Counted from the stretch's first letter, positions 1 through 11,154 are shown. The stretch is DNA of 28,479 nucleotides from Glomus cerebriforme (GCA_003550305.1 QKYT01000337.1:73439-101917), one strand, 5' to 3'. The notes: generated from the letters alone by a model not told the origin. Translations and numbers: made by a program.

Positions 1-365
1 TATCCAATATGTATACTATAGAATTAAAAAATACAATTTATTAATTATCTCGCTATTCAGTGATCATAAAAAGATGAAATATAGCTCATTCGATTCGCCT
101 CACTGAGACGTATCGAATGATACTAATTTGCGCATTCCTAGGTGTGATAGTGCCGAGATATTTGATAAATCGTAAAAAATAAACAAAAAATGCCAATTTA
201 TCAAATATCTCAGCATCTATCGTACCTAGAAATGCGAAATTAGTACCATTCGATACATCTCAGTGAGGTGAATCAAATGAGCTATATTTTATCTTTTTAT
301 GATTACTGAATAGCGAGATAATTAATAAATTGTATTTTTTAATTCTATAGTATACATATTGGATA
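1..365. mobile_element. Foldback (MITE-like) element, possibly cut by the window start
   Basis: The two halves are inverted copies of each other. The outer 61 bases of each arm (starting TATCCAATATGTATACTATA) match perfectly, and similarity continues inward to a spacer of roughly 20 bases near 172-194. Each arm also holds an internal smaller palindrome (CATTCGAT..ATCGAATG at 87-119 and a partner at 247-279), so the element could form a nested cruciform. No coding capacity is present. Most differences between the arms are transitions, several at CpG. The left end coincides with the window edge, so a target-site duplication cannot be checked and the element may start further left. Confidence 0.85.
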
Positions 366-1600
366 CCCGATGTATAGCAAATTTTCTGCATTTTGGGTAC
401 CTGATATTTATAAGATATCTGTAAGATAGATCAGTTTTTGACCAGTGTTATAAGTTAAAAATTTTTTTTTTACATTGCTCTAGAACATCCTGATAATTTT
501 AACTTATTAATACTATTGTTATTTTCCTTTTTCTTAATAATATCCTCAATTGAAAGTGGTATATGATTTTTAGTATTAACACTTAAAGATTCCAAAGTAA
601 TTGAATTTTTACCATGATTTTTATATGATCACATAATTTAATAAACAATACTCTTAATATGAATTTTCTTATATAATATTACTTATCCAATAGCTAAACT
701 TTTATCTGAAATCACATGATAGTAAATATTATAATTCTGGCTGGTACTACAAATTTAACCAAAATTATCAGTTTCAGTATATATATAATTTTAGCTGATT
801 TTTGAATTTTTGAATTTAGCTATAATTTTGGAAAATTTTGGCTACATACAGTATATACTATTAAGTATGTTGCTTCTTTTGCAAAGATAATTATTAGTAC
901 TAAATTATATTTTATGAATTTTTTTACATTTAGGATCAAAACCTTTCAAAATAATACAATAGTAACTAATATGAGTATATAAGAATTCTAAAAATTATAT
1001 ATAACTTTAAATGTGTTATATATAATACATTTTAACTTTAAATGTATAAAGTTATAGTAATTTTTTGACTTCAAATTAAGAAAGAACCAGGAATTGGATT
1101 TTTAATGATTTTAGATTTGTTGGATTCATCTTATTAGAGTTTTACTAAAACAAACATTTTCATATTATAATAATAGGGCCATTATCAACTGAATTATACT
1201 ATTTTAAATTTTTTTCTGAAAAATTGTTTTTAATAAATACAATTTTTTTTTTTTACAATCTAATAATCAGTTAACTCACTTAACCACATTTAACTAAGTG
1301 TGGGAAAAATCAAAGGATTCCTTAACATATGCAAGTTATAAATTAAAATAAAGTATTATAATTTTTGAAAAAAAAAAATAGTTGAACTAAATTACATTTA
1401 TACAGTATATAAAATTTACTAACTAAAAGGATATCTCTTTTTTTCCAATACGTAAAAGCTTACCAATATCGTCTTAGGAGGATTTACGTAAAACATCACA
1501 TTGCAGATCACTTAATTGTGTATTAAATAGGAAATTTGGATTCAATGGAAATTATGATATAAAAATTTAACATATGAATAAAACAAGTTTCTCAGGTGCC
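366..1600. other. AT-rich intergenic DNA without a recognisable gene
   Basis: No open frame of credible length or composition is seen on either strand. The stretch consists of A/T runs and short simple repeats. Confidence 0.6.
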
Positions 1601-1629
1601 ATCGATCTTAATTATTATTTACTATAGGA

Positions 1630-1890
1630 TCTCTCTGCAAAACTCTGAGTTTTTTTGTAGTCACCCATTTACCCATCCATTATTATCTCCGATAACAACT
1701 TCAAATGGTGATGATGCATAAAAAGCGTAAATAGGGTATCCATAATCTGTTAGCTTCATCATCACGGACTTTCTGTCCTATTCTTCCAAGTTTGCTATGG
1801 ACATAATAAGGAAGAAATGAATGACAGATTTATACAGTTTCTCACCCTTAACAGAATCACAAAGTATAACAGAATTTGTTGAGATGACGC
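1630..1890 (-). pseudogene. Decayed coding-like stretch, unidentified
   Basis: On the minus strand two overlapping frames give protein-like pieces: one reads YYVHSKLGRIGQKVRDDEAN and the neighbouring frame reads LTDYGYPIYAFYASSPFEVV. This looks like one old coding region with frameshifts. I do not recognise a domain with confidence, and there is no intact start or stop. It could be a fragment of a repeated gene family or mobile element; it could also be chance. Confidence 0.25.
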
Positions 1891-2159
1891 AATTTATATA
1901 TATTGCAATATTGCACCAGGCATTTCTTGTTCAAGATCCTATAGTTCCTTGCTTTCTTCATTGTTTGTACACCAATACCTAATTATCCTTATGCTCGTCA
2001 AATGTTCTTTTATCGAGATTGCAAGGAAGATAATCAGCATGAGAAGTAAAGTCAGATTTTTTTTGGAAAAAAGAATTTACTTTACACACATTACTAGTAC
2101 AAAAACAGCTGATGATCCTACCTCATTAAATCTTGAAGTTTTGGTCATGGTCGGCTGAT

Positions 2160-4010
2160 CCAATATAAGATGCATGGTTCACCGCATCTTCACTTTCCAC
2201 AATGGAAAAAAACTTCTTGGATAGAGATTTTATCTGATAATGACGCAATAAAGAAATGAGATAATTATTAGTCACTGGTCCAAGTGATACAATATAGAAG
2301 TAAAATCATGGATTTTTTTTTGGGCCTGGCGAAGCAAAAACCATGGTAGATTCTCACTATGCCCAGGTAAATACATTTTTATTTACTTCTTTTATAAACT
2401 CTATATTGAATAAATTTAAAATTATTAGATTGCACATCGCAATAAAACGTCATGTACGTCTTAAGTTAAGATGATATAGTAGATGCAATCAAGGATATAA
2501 GGGGAACATCGATTGCAAATCTCAACCCTGATGAATTACAAAAAAAAAAAAATCCAAAAAGACAATACCCACCTTAGAATGCATTACCAATTGGTCACAT
2601 TTCATTTGGTAACAAGTGGTGAATTAACTGGTTATATTTGTTCACGATCTTTGCTAATTTTGGTTCTTGGAATACATTTTCACCTATTGAATATCAAAAA
2701 AGCCATGAATGATCAGGAATTTACAAAACAGATCCAATCATATTATACCGAGGACCATTCCACCGCCCAATAATAAAGGTACATAAAAAAAATAGTTTTT
2801 TATCTTTATATTTTAGTATCAGATCCAAATCGATGGTATCAAGACAGAATCGAAAAAACGAAATATTCATTATGAAGATAAGGAAAATAAGTGTTAGTTA
2901 CTAGGCCGGGCAAAAAATATTGAAGAAACACAAAAGGAATTGAAAGGTACAGACCACAATAATATTTTTTTAAACTCCACTTGCAAAAACAATTTATGTT
3001 AAAATTTCTTTGCAAGAATCAAATAATATTCCTATTTTAGGTCCAATCAAAAAAAGTCATGTAGCTTATTCTAAGAATAATTTGGAAAAGAATGAATTTG
3101 AGGTGAATAAAAATGTTCATTATAAAGCATCAATAATTTACAAATTTTTTAAACAAAATTACTTTGATTTGGGAGCACACCGTGAAAACAAAGAATCTGA
3201 TAAACGTGGTGGTGGAAACACGATTGAATGAGCCAAACAATTCACTACTTCTACAATGCTAGTTAGAAGTAGACGAAATACCAAATAGAAAATTGGATAA
3301 CAAGATATAATCAAGAGCATAAAAAGGAATCAGCAGCAAAAGAACTTTATTTAGTTCCAGTTTATATAAACATTTCTATATAGTTTTTTTTCACGTGTGT
3401 TATAAGTGCAATTTGAAAATATTCTTCGTTCCCATAATTCCTTGCAATTACGCGAATCGGTCAAAAAGAAACAACAGAAAAAAAATTTGTACGGGTCTAA
3501 CTCTTTTAGGTATTACGGAAATACATGTTAAACATGGGTTATGATCGACGACATAAAAATAAGCCCCGCTGTCCGCTGATCATTAATAAAATTTTTCTTA
3601 CTCACGGATTACAAATTAATGTAGCATAACAATTTCTTAATAAAATGGATAATCGTTTAGCTACTATTATACCATTCAAATAATATGAGAGAATATTATC
3701 AAAAAGATGTAAAATTTACAGGAGCTAAGATGCAAGATGTAATGAAAACCAATGTATTTTTACTAGATAATAAAAATGGCACATGTGCAAAACTTATTGA
3801 ATGTTTTGAATGTTTACAATAAATTTATTAAAATATATATATGTATAATATATAACATCAAGCAAGAAAAAAAAAAAAAAATTCACTAAAAGTGAATTGA
3901 AAAATTTTGAAGTGAATAATTAATTTAATTATTAAAAATTATCATAGTAATCTTTAATTATCGAAGCTTCATAATATGTGAAGATATCATACTATTCATA
4001 CTACCTGGTA
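2160..4010. other. Gene-poor stretch with only short open frames
   Basis: Short plus-strand frames exist at 2513-2773, 3010-3231 and 3685-3822. The last is 45 codons and begins MREYYQKDVK. None shows a domain, a plausible splice structure or a signal peptide. A run of alternating AT and A lies at 3827-3880, just 3' of the bZIP gene. The area may contain old, heavily mutated coding DNA, but I cannot support a gene. Confidence 0.4.
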
Positions 4011-5012
4011 TTATGGTGCATTTCTCTTAATCAATCTTTCATGTGCTTCTGCCAATTGTTGTTCTAACATATTTACTCTAGTATCTTTTTCAGTGTACTT
4101 ATCCTCTAACCCTTTCTTCTCGCTTTCTAATACAGCGATACGGGTTTGTAGATCATTGTTTTCGGTCTTGAGGTCCGCTACTTGTTTTACAAGAGATTCC
4201 ATTCTCATCTGTTTTCGTAATCGACTCCTACGAGCAGCATCTGTATTTTTTGCACGTTTTAAAGCCAACTCATCAGCGACAACTTGTGGATCTTTATCCA
4301 CTCGACTAATTGATCTCTTACGACTACGAGAATTAATTGAATCAGATGGCATTAAAGGAGAAGTTACAGTTGATGAGACAACGGTAGATGAAATATTTGG
4401 AGAGTTAACAGGAGAAAAACTTGATAATGACATAGATGATGAAGAGTTTTGAACATCCTCAGTTGAAGTAGAGTTTGTAAAATCAGTTGACCATGGGATG
4501 GTAAGAGCAGGAGAATGAGCGGAACCGACAGGAATAGCATTTAAAGGAGAATCATCAACGGGAATTATTATAGAAGTAGATGGGATAGCAAGTTGTAATA
4601 AAGATCTTCCCGATGCAACAGAGACATTAGAATCATTAGAAAGATCGGGGAAAAAGTCCAAGGCAGGTTCAAGAGATGGACTTGGAACATAAGAATGATT
4701 GAAAAGAGGAGAATCATTCAAATCCTGATTCAAATCGTGAGGAGTGGAAATACCATCAAGTGTAAGGGAAGGAGTGGTCATAGAAGAAGTTGTCAATTCG
4801 GGAGAGATATTATAGGTCGAAGAATCTTGATAAAATAGATCATTACCCGTAAGGAGATCGAGATCATAAATCCAAGTTTCTTCATAACCCCCAGATTTCT
4901 GGGGCGACCCAGTTGATGTGAAGTCAATATATTGACTATAATCTTGATATTGGGACATGATATTGACTTTATTGTTGGGATCGTCACAAGATGGTGTAGG
5001 TGTAGATACCAT
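4011..5012 (-). CDS. Gcn4/CPC1-like bZIP transcription factor
   Basis: A single-exon protein of 333 residues. The C-terminus carries a classic bZIP. The basic region KRAKNTDAARRSRLRK begins at residue 252 and contains the DNA-contacting N-x-x-A-A-R-R-S-R pattern (N256). It is followed by leucines at 274, 281, 288, 295 and 302 in exact heptads. The spacing from the conserved Asn to the first Leu (18 residues) is that of yeast Gcn4. Residues 1-250 are Ser/Thr/Pro/Asp-rich with scattered aromatic and leucine residues, as in acidic activation regions. From the family, it should bind TGACTCA-type sites as a dimer in the nucleus and control amino-acid biosynthesis genes; that role is inferred. The coiled coil seems to extend beyond the usual zipper (residues 303-328). 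M1 is used because the frame is open from there, but M19 is an alternative start. Two short upstream open frames precede it (see 5224-5347). Confidence 0.9.
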   Translation of the reverse strand: MVSTPTPSCDDPNNKVNIMSQYQDYSQYIDFTSTGSPQKSGGYEETWIYDLDLLTGNDLFYQDSSTYNISPELTTSSMTTPSLTLDGISTPHDLNQDLNDSPLFNHSYVPSPSLEPALDFFPDLSNDSNVSVASGRSLLQLAIPSTSIIIPVDDSPLNAIPVGSAHSPALTIPWSTDFTNSTSTEDVQNSSSSMSLSSFSPVNSPNISSTVVSSTVTSPLMPSDSINSRSRKRSISRVDKDPQVVADELALKRAKNTDAARRSRLRKQMRMESLVKQVADLKTENNDLQTRIAVLESEKKGLEDKYTEKDTRVNMLEQQLAEAHERLIKRNAP

Positions 5013-5170
5013 ATTTTTTTTTTTTAAACTATAAAACTATATAATAAATATTATTATTAATTTTTTTTTTTTTTTTTTTTTGTTGTTGTTGTGAACTATA
5101 TAATAAAGGGGGGGGGAATATCTTGATTTGTTTATAAAAAAATTATTATCTTAACCTCCTAAATAATAGG

Positions 5171-5201
<31 letters not shown>

Positions 5202-6462
5202 TTGTGGCTTATTATTACTTGTTTTAAAAAAAAGTAGTTTGGAGGGTAAGAATATTTTCAACGAAAAGGTATTGTATTACGTATATGATACGATTGTTGA
5301 AGGAACACATTTTGAAAAGTATAAGGTTTGCTTAAAAGAGCAGCCATTTTGTAGGCAAGCTAAAAAATTAAGAAGTTGAAAAGAAAATTTTAAAAACTAT
5401 TATGGTGTGCTAAAATCAAAGCGAGGAAGCTTTGAGGATGATTTAGATAGTGAGAGCCATCTTGACGAAGAGATAAAAAAAAAATTTATACTAAATATTT
5501 CAACCAATAAAATAATAATAAAATAATTAAAAAAAAAAAAGTTGCTTTTGTGATGATAATAATAAACTAGAAACTTTTTAAAGAAACAAAAAGAACTTTT
5601 TTCTTTAATAATAATATTTAATATTTATATATTGTTAAAATTGTAGAAGGGAGGAAAAATCTTTTTCTTTGCTATCTCAAAATAATTTTTTCTTTTAGAA
5701 AAAAAATAATATTTTTTTTTTGAAAAAAAAATTTGTTTTGGGGCATCGACTAGTTTATATGAGGATAAAAAAATTTTTAATGTTGGAATTCAAATTACTC
5801 ATTGGCTGACCACCAAAAAATCATGCATGCCCCGTGTAAATATTAGCCAATTGATTAATATGTAATACATTACTCGGCGGCTATACCCCGTTTCGTAAGA
5901 AGATCATAAATTATTTACATTCTATTTAGACGTGCAGAAATGCAATTGCTACAGAACACAAGGCGGTGCTGTGTTATCTATCAAAGATTTCCGTAAAATC
6001 ACTTAAAAATAGAGTTTGTGATAGCAAAAGTTCTCCGAAAATTTTCCGTAAAATCTTGAGAATTCAATCTCAGAAATTTGATTTTTAATACTTGGGATAA
6101 AAAAAAAAAATATATATCATTAAAAAAAACGCATAGGCGCCAAAACACATCACACACATATCGTCATTAACTTGAATGAGGTAACAGAGATTTATCATAA
6201 ATTAATTTAGAAGCCATTGTACAATGGTGATACATCAAATGTTCCATCACGACAAGGAATATTTCCTAATCTATAAGTGTAGAACAATATCAAAACAATA
6301 TGTATGAAACATGCCGCAGTTTCTGATCCATAATAATAATAATTTTTCGTCATCACATGAAGTATATCTTTTTTTAGAAATAATTGTCTTTTGGATTTAT
6401 TATTACAATAAAACATGTCACGTGTCTCACAACTTTATACTATACTACTAATTATCCTTTTT
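5013..6462. other. Intergenic region: bZIP upstream DNA and 3' flank of the CAP gene
   Basis: It contains a T run at about 5061-5081, a G run at about 5108-5116 and an AT dinucleotide tract near 5178-5201. A more complex segment (5230-5480) may be leader sequence of the bZIP gene. ATTGG/CCAAT motifs occur near 5802 and 5844. A 69-codon minus frame at 6207-6416 has no recognisable features and is not called. Confidence 0.5.
5224..5347 (-). promoter_or_regulatory. Two overlapping short upstream ORFs before the bZIP gene
   Basis: On the minus strand, ATG at 5347 opens a 29-codon frame ending at 5258 (MAALLSKPYT...), and ATG at 5310 opens a 28-codon frame ending at 5224 (MCSFNNRIIY...). There is no other ATG on that strand between 5223 and the bZIP start at 5012. 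Upstream ORFs are the known translational control device of GCN4/CPC1 genes. Whether the mRNA leader reaches this far cannot be seen from sequence. Confidence 0.35.
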
Positions 6463-7116
6463 TTAATAATTAATTAATCTTTTACGAACTAATCGTTTAT
6501 TTTTTCTACTACTACTTAATGGTCTACCAAAATCTTGAGTCCAATATGTTCCACCACCAAATCCAACTCCTAAATTAGTAAATGCTTTATTAAGAATATT
6601 GGCTCTATGTCCGCTAGATCCCATCCAACTGTTTTTGGTTAAAAAAAAAAAAATTTTTTAATTTTTTTTTTTTAAAAAAAAAAAAAATACTGTATTAACT
6701 GTAACTGTAAGTACTTACATTTTCATGACACGTGCTTCATCATTAGTACCAAATCCTTTAGCGATATTCTCACCAACACTACTAAAATCATAACCTGCAG
6801 CCTTAATACGATCACCTAACGATCCAGCAGGATCATTGTGAGTAAGAGTATCAGAACTAACCATGAAATCAGTATGCTTTTGAGCTGATGTCATCAATTT
6901 ACTAAAAATAATATAATGATTTTATATATTAAAATATTCTGCTTTTTACTAGATATGAAGTTTTTGTAACATTTACCTGTCTAAAGTGAGCGGAGGAGCC
7001 CCAACTTTTTCACGTTCATCGTTAACCAACTTAAGCATAAGATTTGGATCGAATGCAGTAACTATTGTTACAGTAGTGAGAATAAAAAAAATAAATAAAT
7101 TTTTGATTGCTACCAT
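6463..7116 (-). CDS. Secreted CAP/SCP-domain protein (PR-1-like, YkwD type), three exons
   Basis: Exons 6977-7116, 6719-6901 and 6463-6628 join to 163 codons (162 residues). The introns are 75 and 90 bp, with donors GTAAAT and GTAAGT and AG acceptors; the frame is kept across both. Residues 1-21 form a signal peptide ending VTIVTA|FDPN. The mature part is a compact CAP domain: VNDEREKVGAPPLTLD, then LTHNDPAGSLGDRIKAAGYD with the cavity histidine, GENIAKGFGT with the conserved Glu, and the signature WMGSSGHRANILN followed by GVGFGGGTYWTQDFG. The order and wording are closer to the short bacterial/YkwD-like CAP class than to the long plant or animal PR-1 class. It ends in a very basic tail (SSSRKNKRLVRKRLINY). 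CAP proteins are extracellular and often bind sterols or lipids or act at host interfaces; the role here is inferred. Intron 2 is almost entirely A and T runs. Confidence 0.9.
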
Positions 7117-7827
7117 TTTATATTTGATATTAAAGAAAGTTTATAGCTTTCAAAGCTATTTTTATTTAAAAGAGTGTAAGTTTTAAAAAATGAGAAAAAG
7201 AGGAAAATGGAGAGAAAAAATGAGAATAATTTATTGTCTTCAAAGACTAATAGCTAAAGGATTGTTGAATTATTATTTTTTTTCAATTTTCTTTAGCTTT
7301 TATAAAAAAAATGTTGACTGATATCCCTAAAAACACTTTGTGACCAAATTTGGTAATTTAATTAATTTTAATTATTCTATTTAGAATTTTCTTATAATTG
7401 TAAATGGAAAAAAATGGAAATCAAAATAATGCAAAAGATAATAAATGTTTCAAAGAAATTTCATAAAATTTAAACATTAATTATTGGAAATATCTTAATT
7501 CGTTCATTAAATTATTATCTTAATTTGAGGAATCTTAGTTGCATTGTTTTAGACTTTTGTTATTTAATTAAGTATTAGTGTTAAGAGATGCGTTCGGCCG
7601 TTAGGGTACTTACTGCAATACTTGCATCAATTAACGACGCTATTTCCATATTACTATTAAGACTAAAGATAAAATTTATTATTAATTACTATGATAGCAA
7701 CTAATACCACTAATAACATTTCTACTCTGCAAAATAACTCTGTGCCTTAAGAAGTTGCCTTTTATTTTGCAAAAAAACGTGTCGGGTGGCGCAGTAATTC
7801 CGCAGATCAATTTCGGTTAATTTTGGC
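7117..7827. other. Intergenic region upstream of the CAP gene
   Basis: No gene is recognised. The first 200 bases are the presumed promoter of the CAP gene. Base composition becomes richer in G and C from about 7590, where a decayed repeat begins. Confidence 0.5.
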
Positions 7828-7919
7828 TGGCACTATGTTGTAATTTCGGCCTAATCTTTGGAGCGCAATATCTCGAGGATGGTATCCCAAATATCGGGCC
7901 AAAATTACACATAGTGCCA
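7828..7919. repeat. Short foldback repeat
   Basis: TGGCACTATGTTGTAATTTC at 7828 recurs inverted at 7897-7919 (24-base arms with a few mismatches), with about 45 bases between. The surrounding 7780-8130 segment is less AT-rich than its neighbours and looks like a decayed mobile element. A piece near 16218-16245 resembles the sequence at 7811-7835. Confidence 0.55.
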
Positions 7920-8194
7920 CTAGTACCGAAGTAGTGCCATAGCAGTTAGTGTTATAGAACTGTCATGAAACTGGCAGAAAGCCAGAAAGATTCTATTATT
8001 TTGCAAGTTTCAGATCACTTCTATGCCAGCTTGGATGTTAAATTATTATGTTCCAAATTCGGCCAGAAATTATGAGATTGTGTTGGCCAAAATGATCATA
8101 ATTTACTGTGCCTTTAGTTCTGAGTAAAGTTGCCTGCTGAAATTAAGGAATTTCAACATATCAAAATTGTCAAAATTAAAAAAATTACATTTTG

Positions 8195-8340
8195 ACAAAT
8201 TTCTTAATATTCAATGATCATAGAAGGATATAATATAATTCATTAGAATCGTTTCATCAAGATGAGTTAAATAATGGTAAATTCGTCCTTCTATAATCAT
8301 GGATGGCTTGCAATATGGTGAAATATTAACAATTTGGCAT
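8195..8340. repeat. Decayed foldback element related to the element at 1-365
   Basis: ATGATCATAGAAGGA near 8215 is matched inverted near 8287-8304, and the outer parts (AAATTTCTTAATATT and its partner near 8318-8335) also pair. The centre (8240-8284) follows the arm of the 1-365 element base for base, with scattered, mostly transition-type changes. I read it as an old, shortened member of the same family. Confidence 0.45.
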
Positions 8341-9794
8341 TCAGATATATTCTAAAAAAAGAAGAAAGTTTTGTTATTGGGTAGTATTTTTTAGTTGTGT
8401 TTGTTTTGACGTAAAGTTTATAGATGAGAGAATTAAATGTTTTATTCTTATTGATAATTTAGATTAGAATTAACTGGAACCACCAATTCCATTTAAATTA
8501 ATGCAAAAAAAGATAGCCAATTGAATTAGAATTACTGTAGATTGTAAAATTGGTTGACTGTGAAAATATATACTTATTTTTGTGCTTTTATTTAAAAGCT
8601 TGCTGATAGGAAGTATTCTTCCATACAATAGTGTATACTTTTATTTTTATATATTGTAACAATCTCTTTAAAAAAATTGATATATATAAACTTTTCATAA
8701 ATCAAAAACTTAATCTTATAAGACTGCATAAAAAAATTCATACCTGATACACTCATGTAATTTTTCAGATGTATGATAATATTACAAATTGTAATTCCAA
8801 ACTTTATTAAATCCAGATTAAAATCTCTAATATCTGGCATCTTGCAACAATCAGAATCAATTTTTCATCGTCCATATTATTTATCAAATGAACTCGTATA
8901 TTTTGCAAAGTAATAATAAGGTAAGTTGGTTTATTGTTCAGCTAAATTCTTGACATGACATTAATCGATTTTCCCATCTCTATAGATGTTCCAAAATAAA
9001 ATGGGCATATTACTCTTCTTGTTATATATCAGCATTTTGATCTTCACCAAGGCGCAGTGAAATTATTTACATGAATCTCGTCATATGTAAAGGCACAGCA
9101 AAAGTTTTGCGCAGTACATCAAAAAATAATGTTTGGCGCAGTATCGTACTGGAGATAAAAACATTACATTACTTTTTTTTACATCAGTTGCTAATTTCCC
9201 GATTTATGCTGTAGATTCGAAATCATTCAATCTCGTGAAAGTTCTCTTGCGGAACTTAGCTAAAATCAAAAATTATATAATCTGTATTGGTATGAATGAT
9301 TTATATTGGCGGAGATCTTGTAAACATAGTTTATTTCATATAAAATAGAATCTCGTAGTTAGATATAGTGATAGAAAAAATTAGCTATAGATACTACATA
9401 AATGTGAGAGAGCAAAGAAATAACTTGATGCTGGGACTCGCATTAAATGGCCTAGGATCCACGTACTCCCTCCCTCTTTGATAGCATCATACATTTCGCT
9501 TATTTTTTCTTAATTGCAAAGGCATCTCTGCTAAAAATATATATTATACAATATATACTATTATATGCATTTAAATTTGCAGTTAATTTTGCATATGCTT
9601 TTATTATTTTTTAAATACTTCTTATACAGCACTTTTATACAAATTAGCAAATAAAGCAAATCATGCAATACAACCTATTTTACAAATGATAAGACATATA
9701 TTGGACTTAATTGTAGTTAAAATCAAGCTATTTTCATGTCAATGCTTATTTTTATTCTTTTTCTTTTTTGTTGCTTCTTTTTTCCACTCATTTT
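8341..9794. other. Gene-poor AT-rich stretch
   Basis: Frames at 8592-8840 (minus) and 9133-9348 (plus) are low-complexity and lack any domain. GGCGCAGT recurs near 7787, 9051 and 9143, suggesting shared decayed repeat material. No gene is supported. Confidence 0.45.
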
Positions 9795-10800
9795 CTATTC
9801 ATGCTTTTGTAATACCTTAGTTACATCAATATTAATATAAGCCTTAGGCGATTTTACCCATTCTTCAGCCTCTTTATCATATGCATTTATTGGTACCAAT
9901 TCGCGAGTAATCTCATCGACATAACAAAGATTTTCCTGATTAAAAAGATAATTTGTTAAAGCTTCTTTCAAATTTTCTCCTCTGCGTATCATGCTATCAT
10001 TTATGCGAGACCAAAAATAAATAATACCATGGTCATGGTCTTCTAGTCAAAAGACTGAATCACCACATGCAAACATGAGAAGAAAATCAGTAATGTCATA
10101 CATTTCAGTGAAGAGGTAGATCTCACCTTTAGTCAAGACATCTTTGTTTGTCTCATCACGATATGGTTCTTTATCCTTCAATAACCTAATGAGTGAGGCA
10201 AGATCATGGGTGTTCTGCATGTTCTGCATTCCATCATCATTTGGCAATTCTCGCAACATGATTTCATTTCTTATGTTTCTGTTATTATTGCACAAGTTCT
10301 GATTGGTAGCTCAGCAGGTATCTGTGACACTAGATGGAACTATGTATTCATTTTAGCGCAACTTCTGAACTGCCAGGGCATTTGATTCTTTACCAAATTC
10401 CCATAATTGTCCCGAGAAAAGAGATGATGATTCTCTAAATCGACTTCCATTTAAAACTTTATTATTTGTTTTCTGGTATTCCTGTTCCCTATTATCAACG
10501 CTCTGAACAAGATCTTCATGATTTCCTTGCCGTTTGATTTCTACGCCACATTTAATACTATCAGCCATGGTTGTATCTTTATGGGCATTGGCTCTAAAAT
10601 CATTATTCACTTCGCCAACTGTTTTAAATGTTGAAACAGCCATTCCATCTGATAATTGAGAAAAGTCTGCATTGGAGATTCACCAATGTTGATCGTATAG
10701 AAGAGAGCAAGTGCATCCCATGGAGTGGCAATTGGGATCATCGCTCCATCTATTTCCATTCTCAAAAATTTCAGTCTCTAACTTAGAATCCAATGTTCTT
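9795..10800 (-). pseudogene. Unidentified gene relic: one frame broken by four stop codons
   Basis: Three open segments (10353-10643, 10047-10295, 9795-9992) lie in the same minus-strand frame, and the frame continues upstream to about 10795. It is interrupted by TGA at 10680-10682, TAA at 10353-10355, TGA at 10311-10313 and TGA at 10047-10049. The joined text looks truly coding (for example EIFENGNRWSDDPNCHSMGC, and a C-terminal part with NYLFNQENLCYVDEITREL). Near 10795 a frameshift leads into a Lys/Arg-rich piece. I do not recognise the family; the polar, domain-free look recalls lineage-expanded gene families. Splicing could remove some stops, but I found no convincing intron boundaries around all four. 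Confidence 0.6.
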
Positions 10801-11154
10801 TTTCTTTCTCTTCCTTTTCTTTGTATTTTGAGACATCTTCTGGTGTACATAATGTAATGTGAAAAATATTATATATGACATCTATGACATCATTGTGACT
10901 CATGATGAGATGTACGCATTACTAATTTTGAGATAGCTGTTTAGTTGACAAAATTTTTCTCATACCAAGGTTATTTCTGACATTGTGTAGCTCGAGTAAT
11001 TATTAAGTGTTTACCATTTTATTTTGTCCAGAATATTGATTATTTGGAAAAATGAAACCGGATCATAAGAGTTAATGTTGGGATAATATATTAGTACAGA
11101 TAGCAAAGACAAACAAGAAACTGGTGGGTATTAGTTCCAAATTGGAATGGACAA
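10801..11154. other. Spacer between two divergent relics
   Basis: About 350 bases separate the minus-strand relic from the plus-strand relic. There is no gene. It could be the former shared promoter region, if the two belonged together. Confidence 0.35.

Noticed and set aside
4093..4452. 119-codon plus-strand open frame
   Set aside because: It lies antisense inside the bZIP coding region, over its most conserved part, and is a shadow of that gene.
6207..6416. 69-codon minus-strand frame downstream of the CAP gene
   Set aside because: No splice signals, signal peptide or domain; it could be chance in AT-rich DNA.
8592..8840. 82-codon minus-strand frame
   Set aside because: Ile/Asn/Lys/Phe-rich composition expected from random AT-rich sequence.
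9133..9348. 71-codon plus-strand frame
   Set aside because: No recognisable motif; it lies in decayed repeat material.
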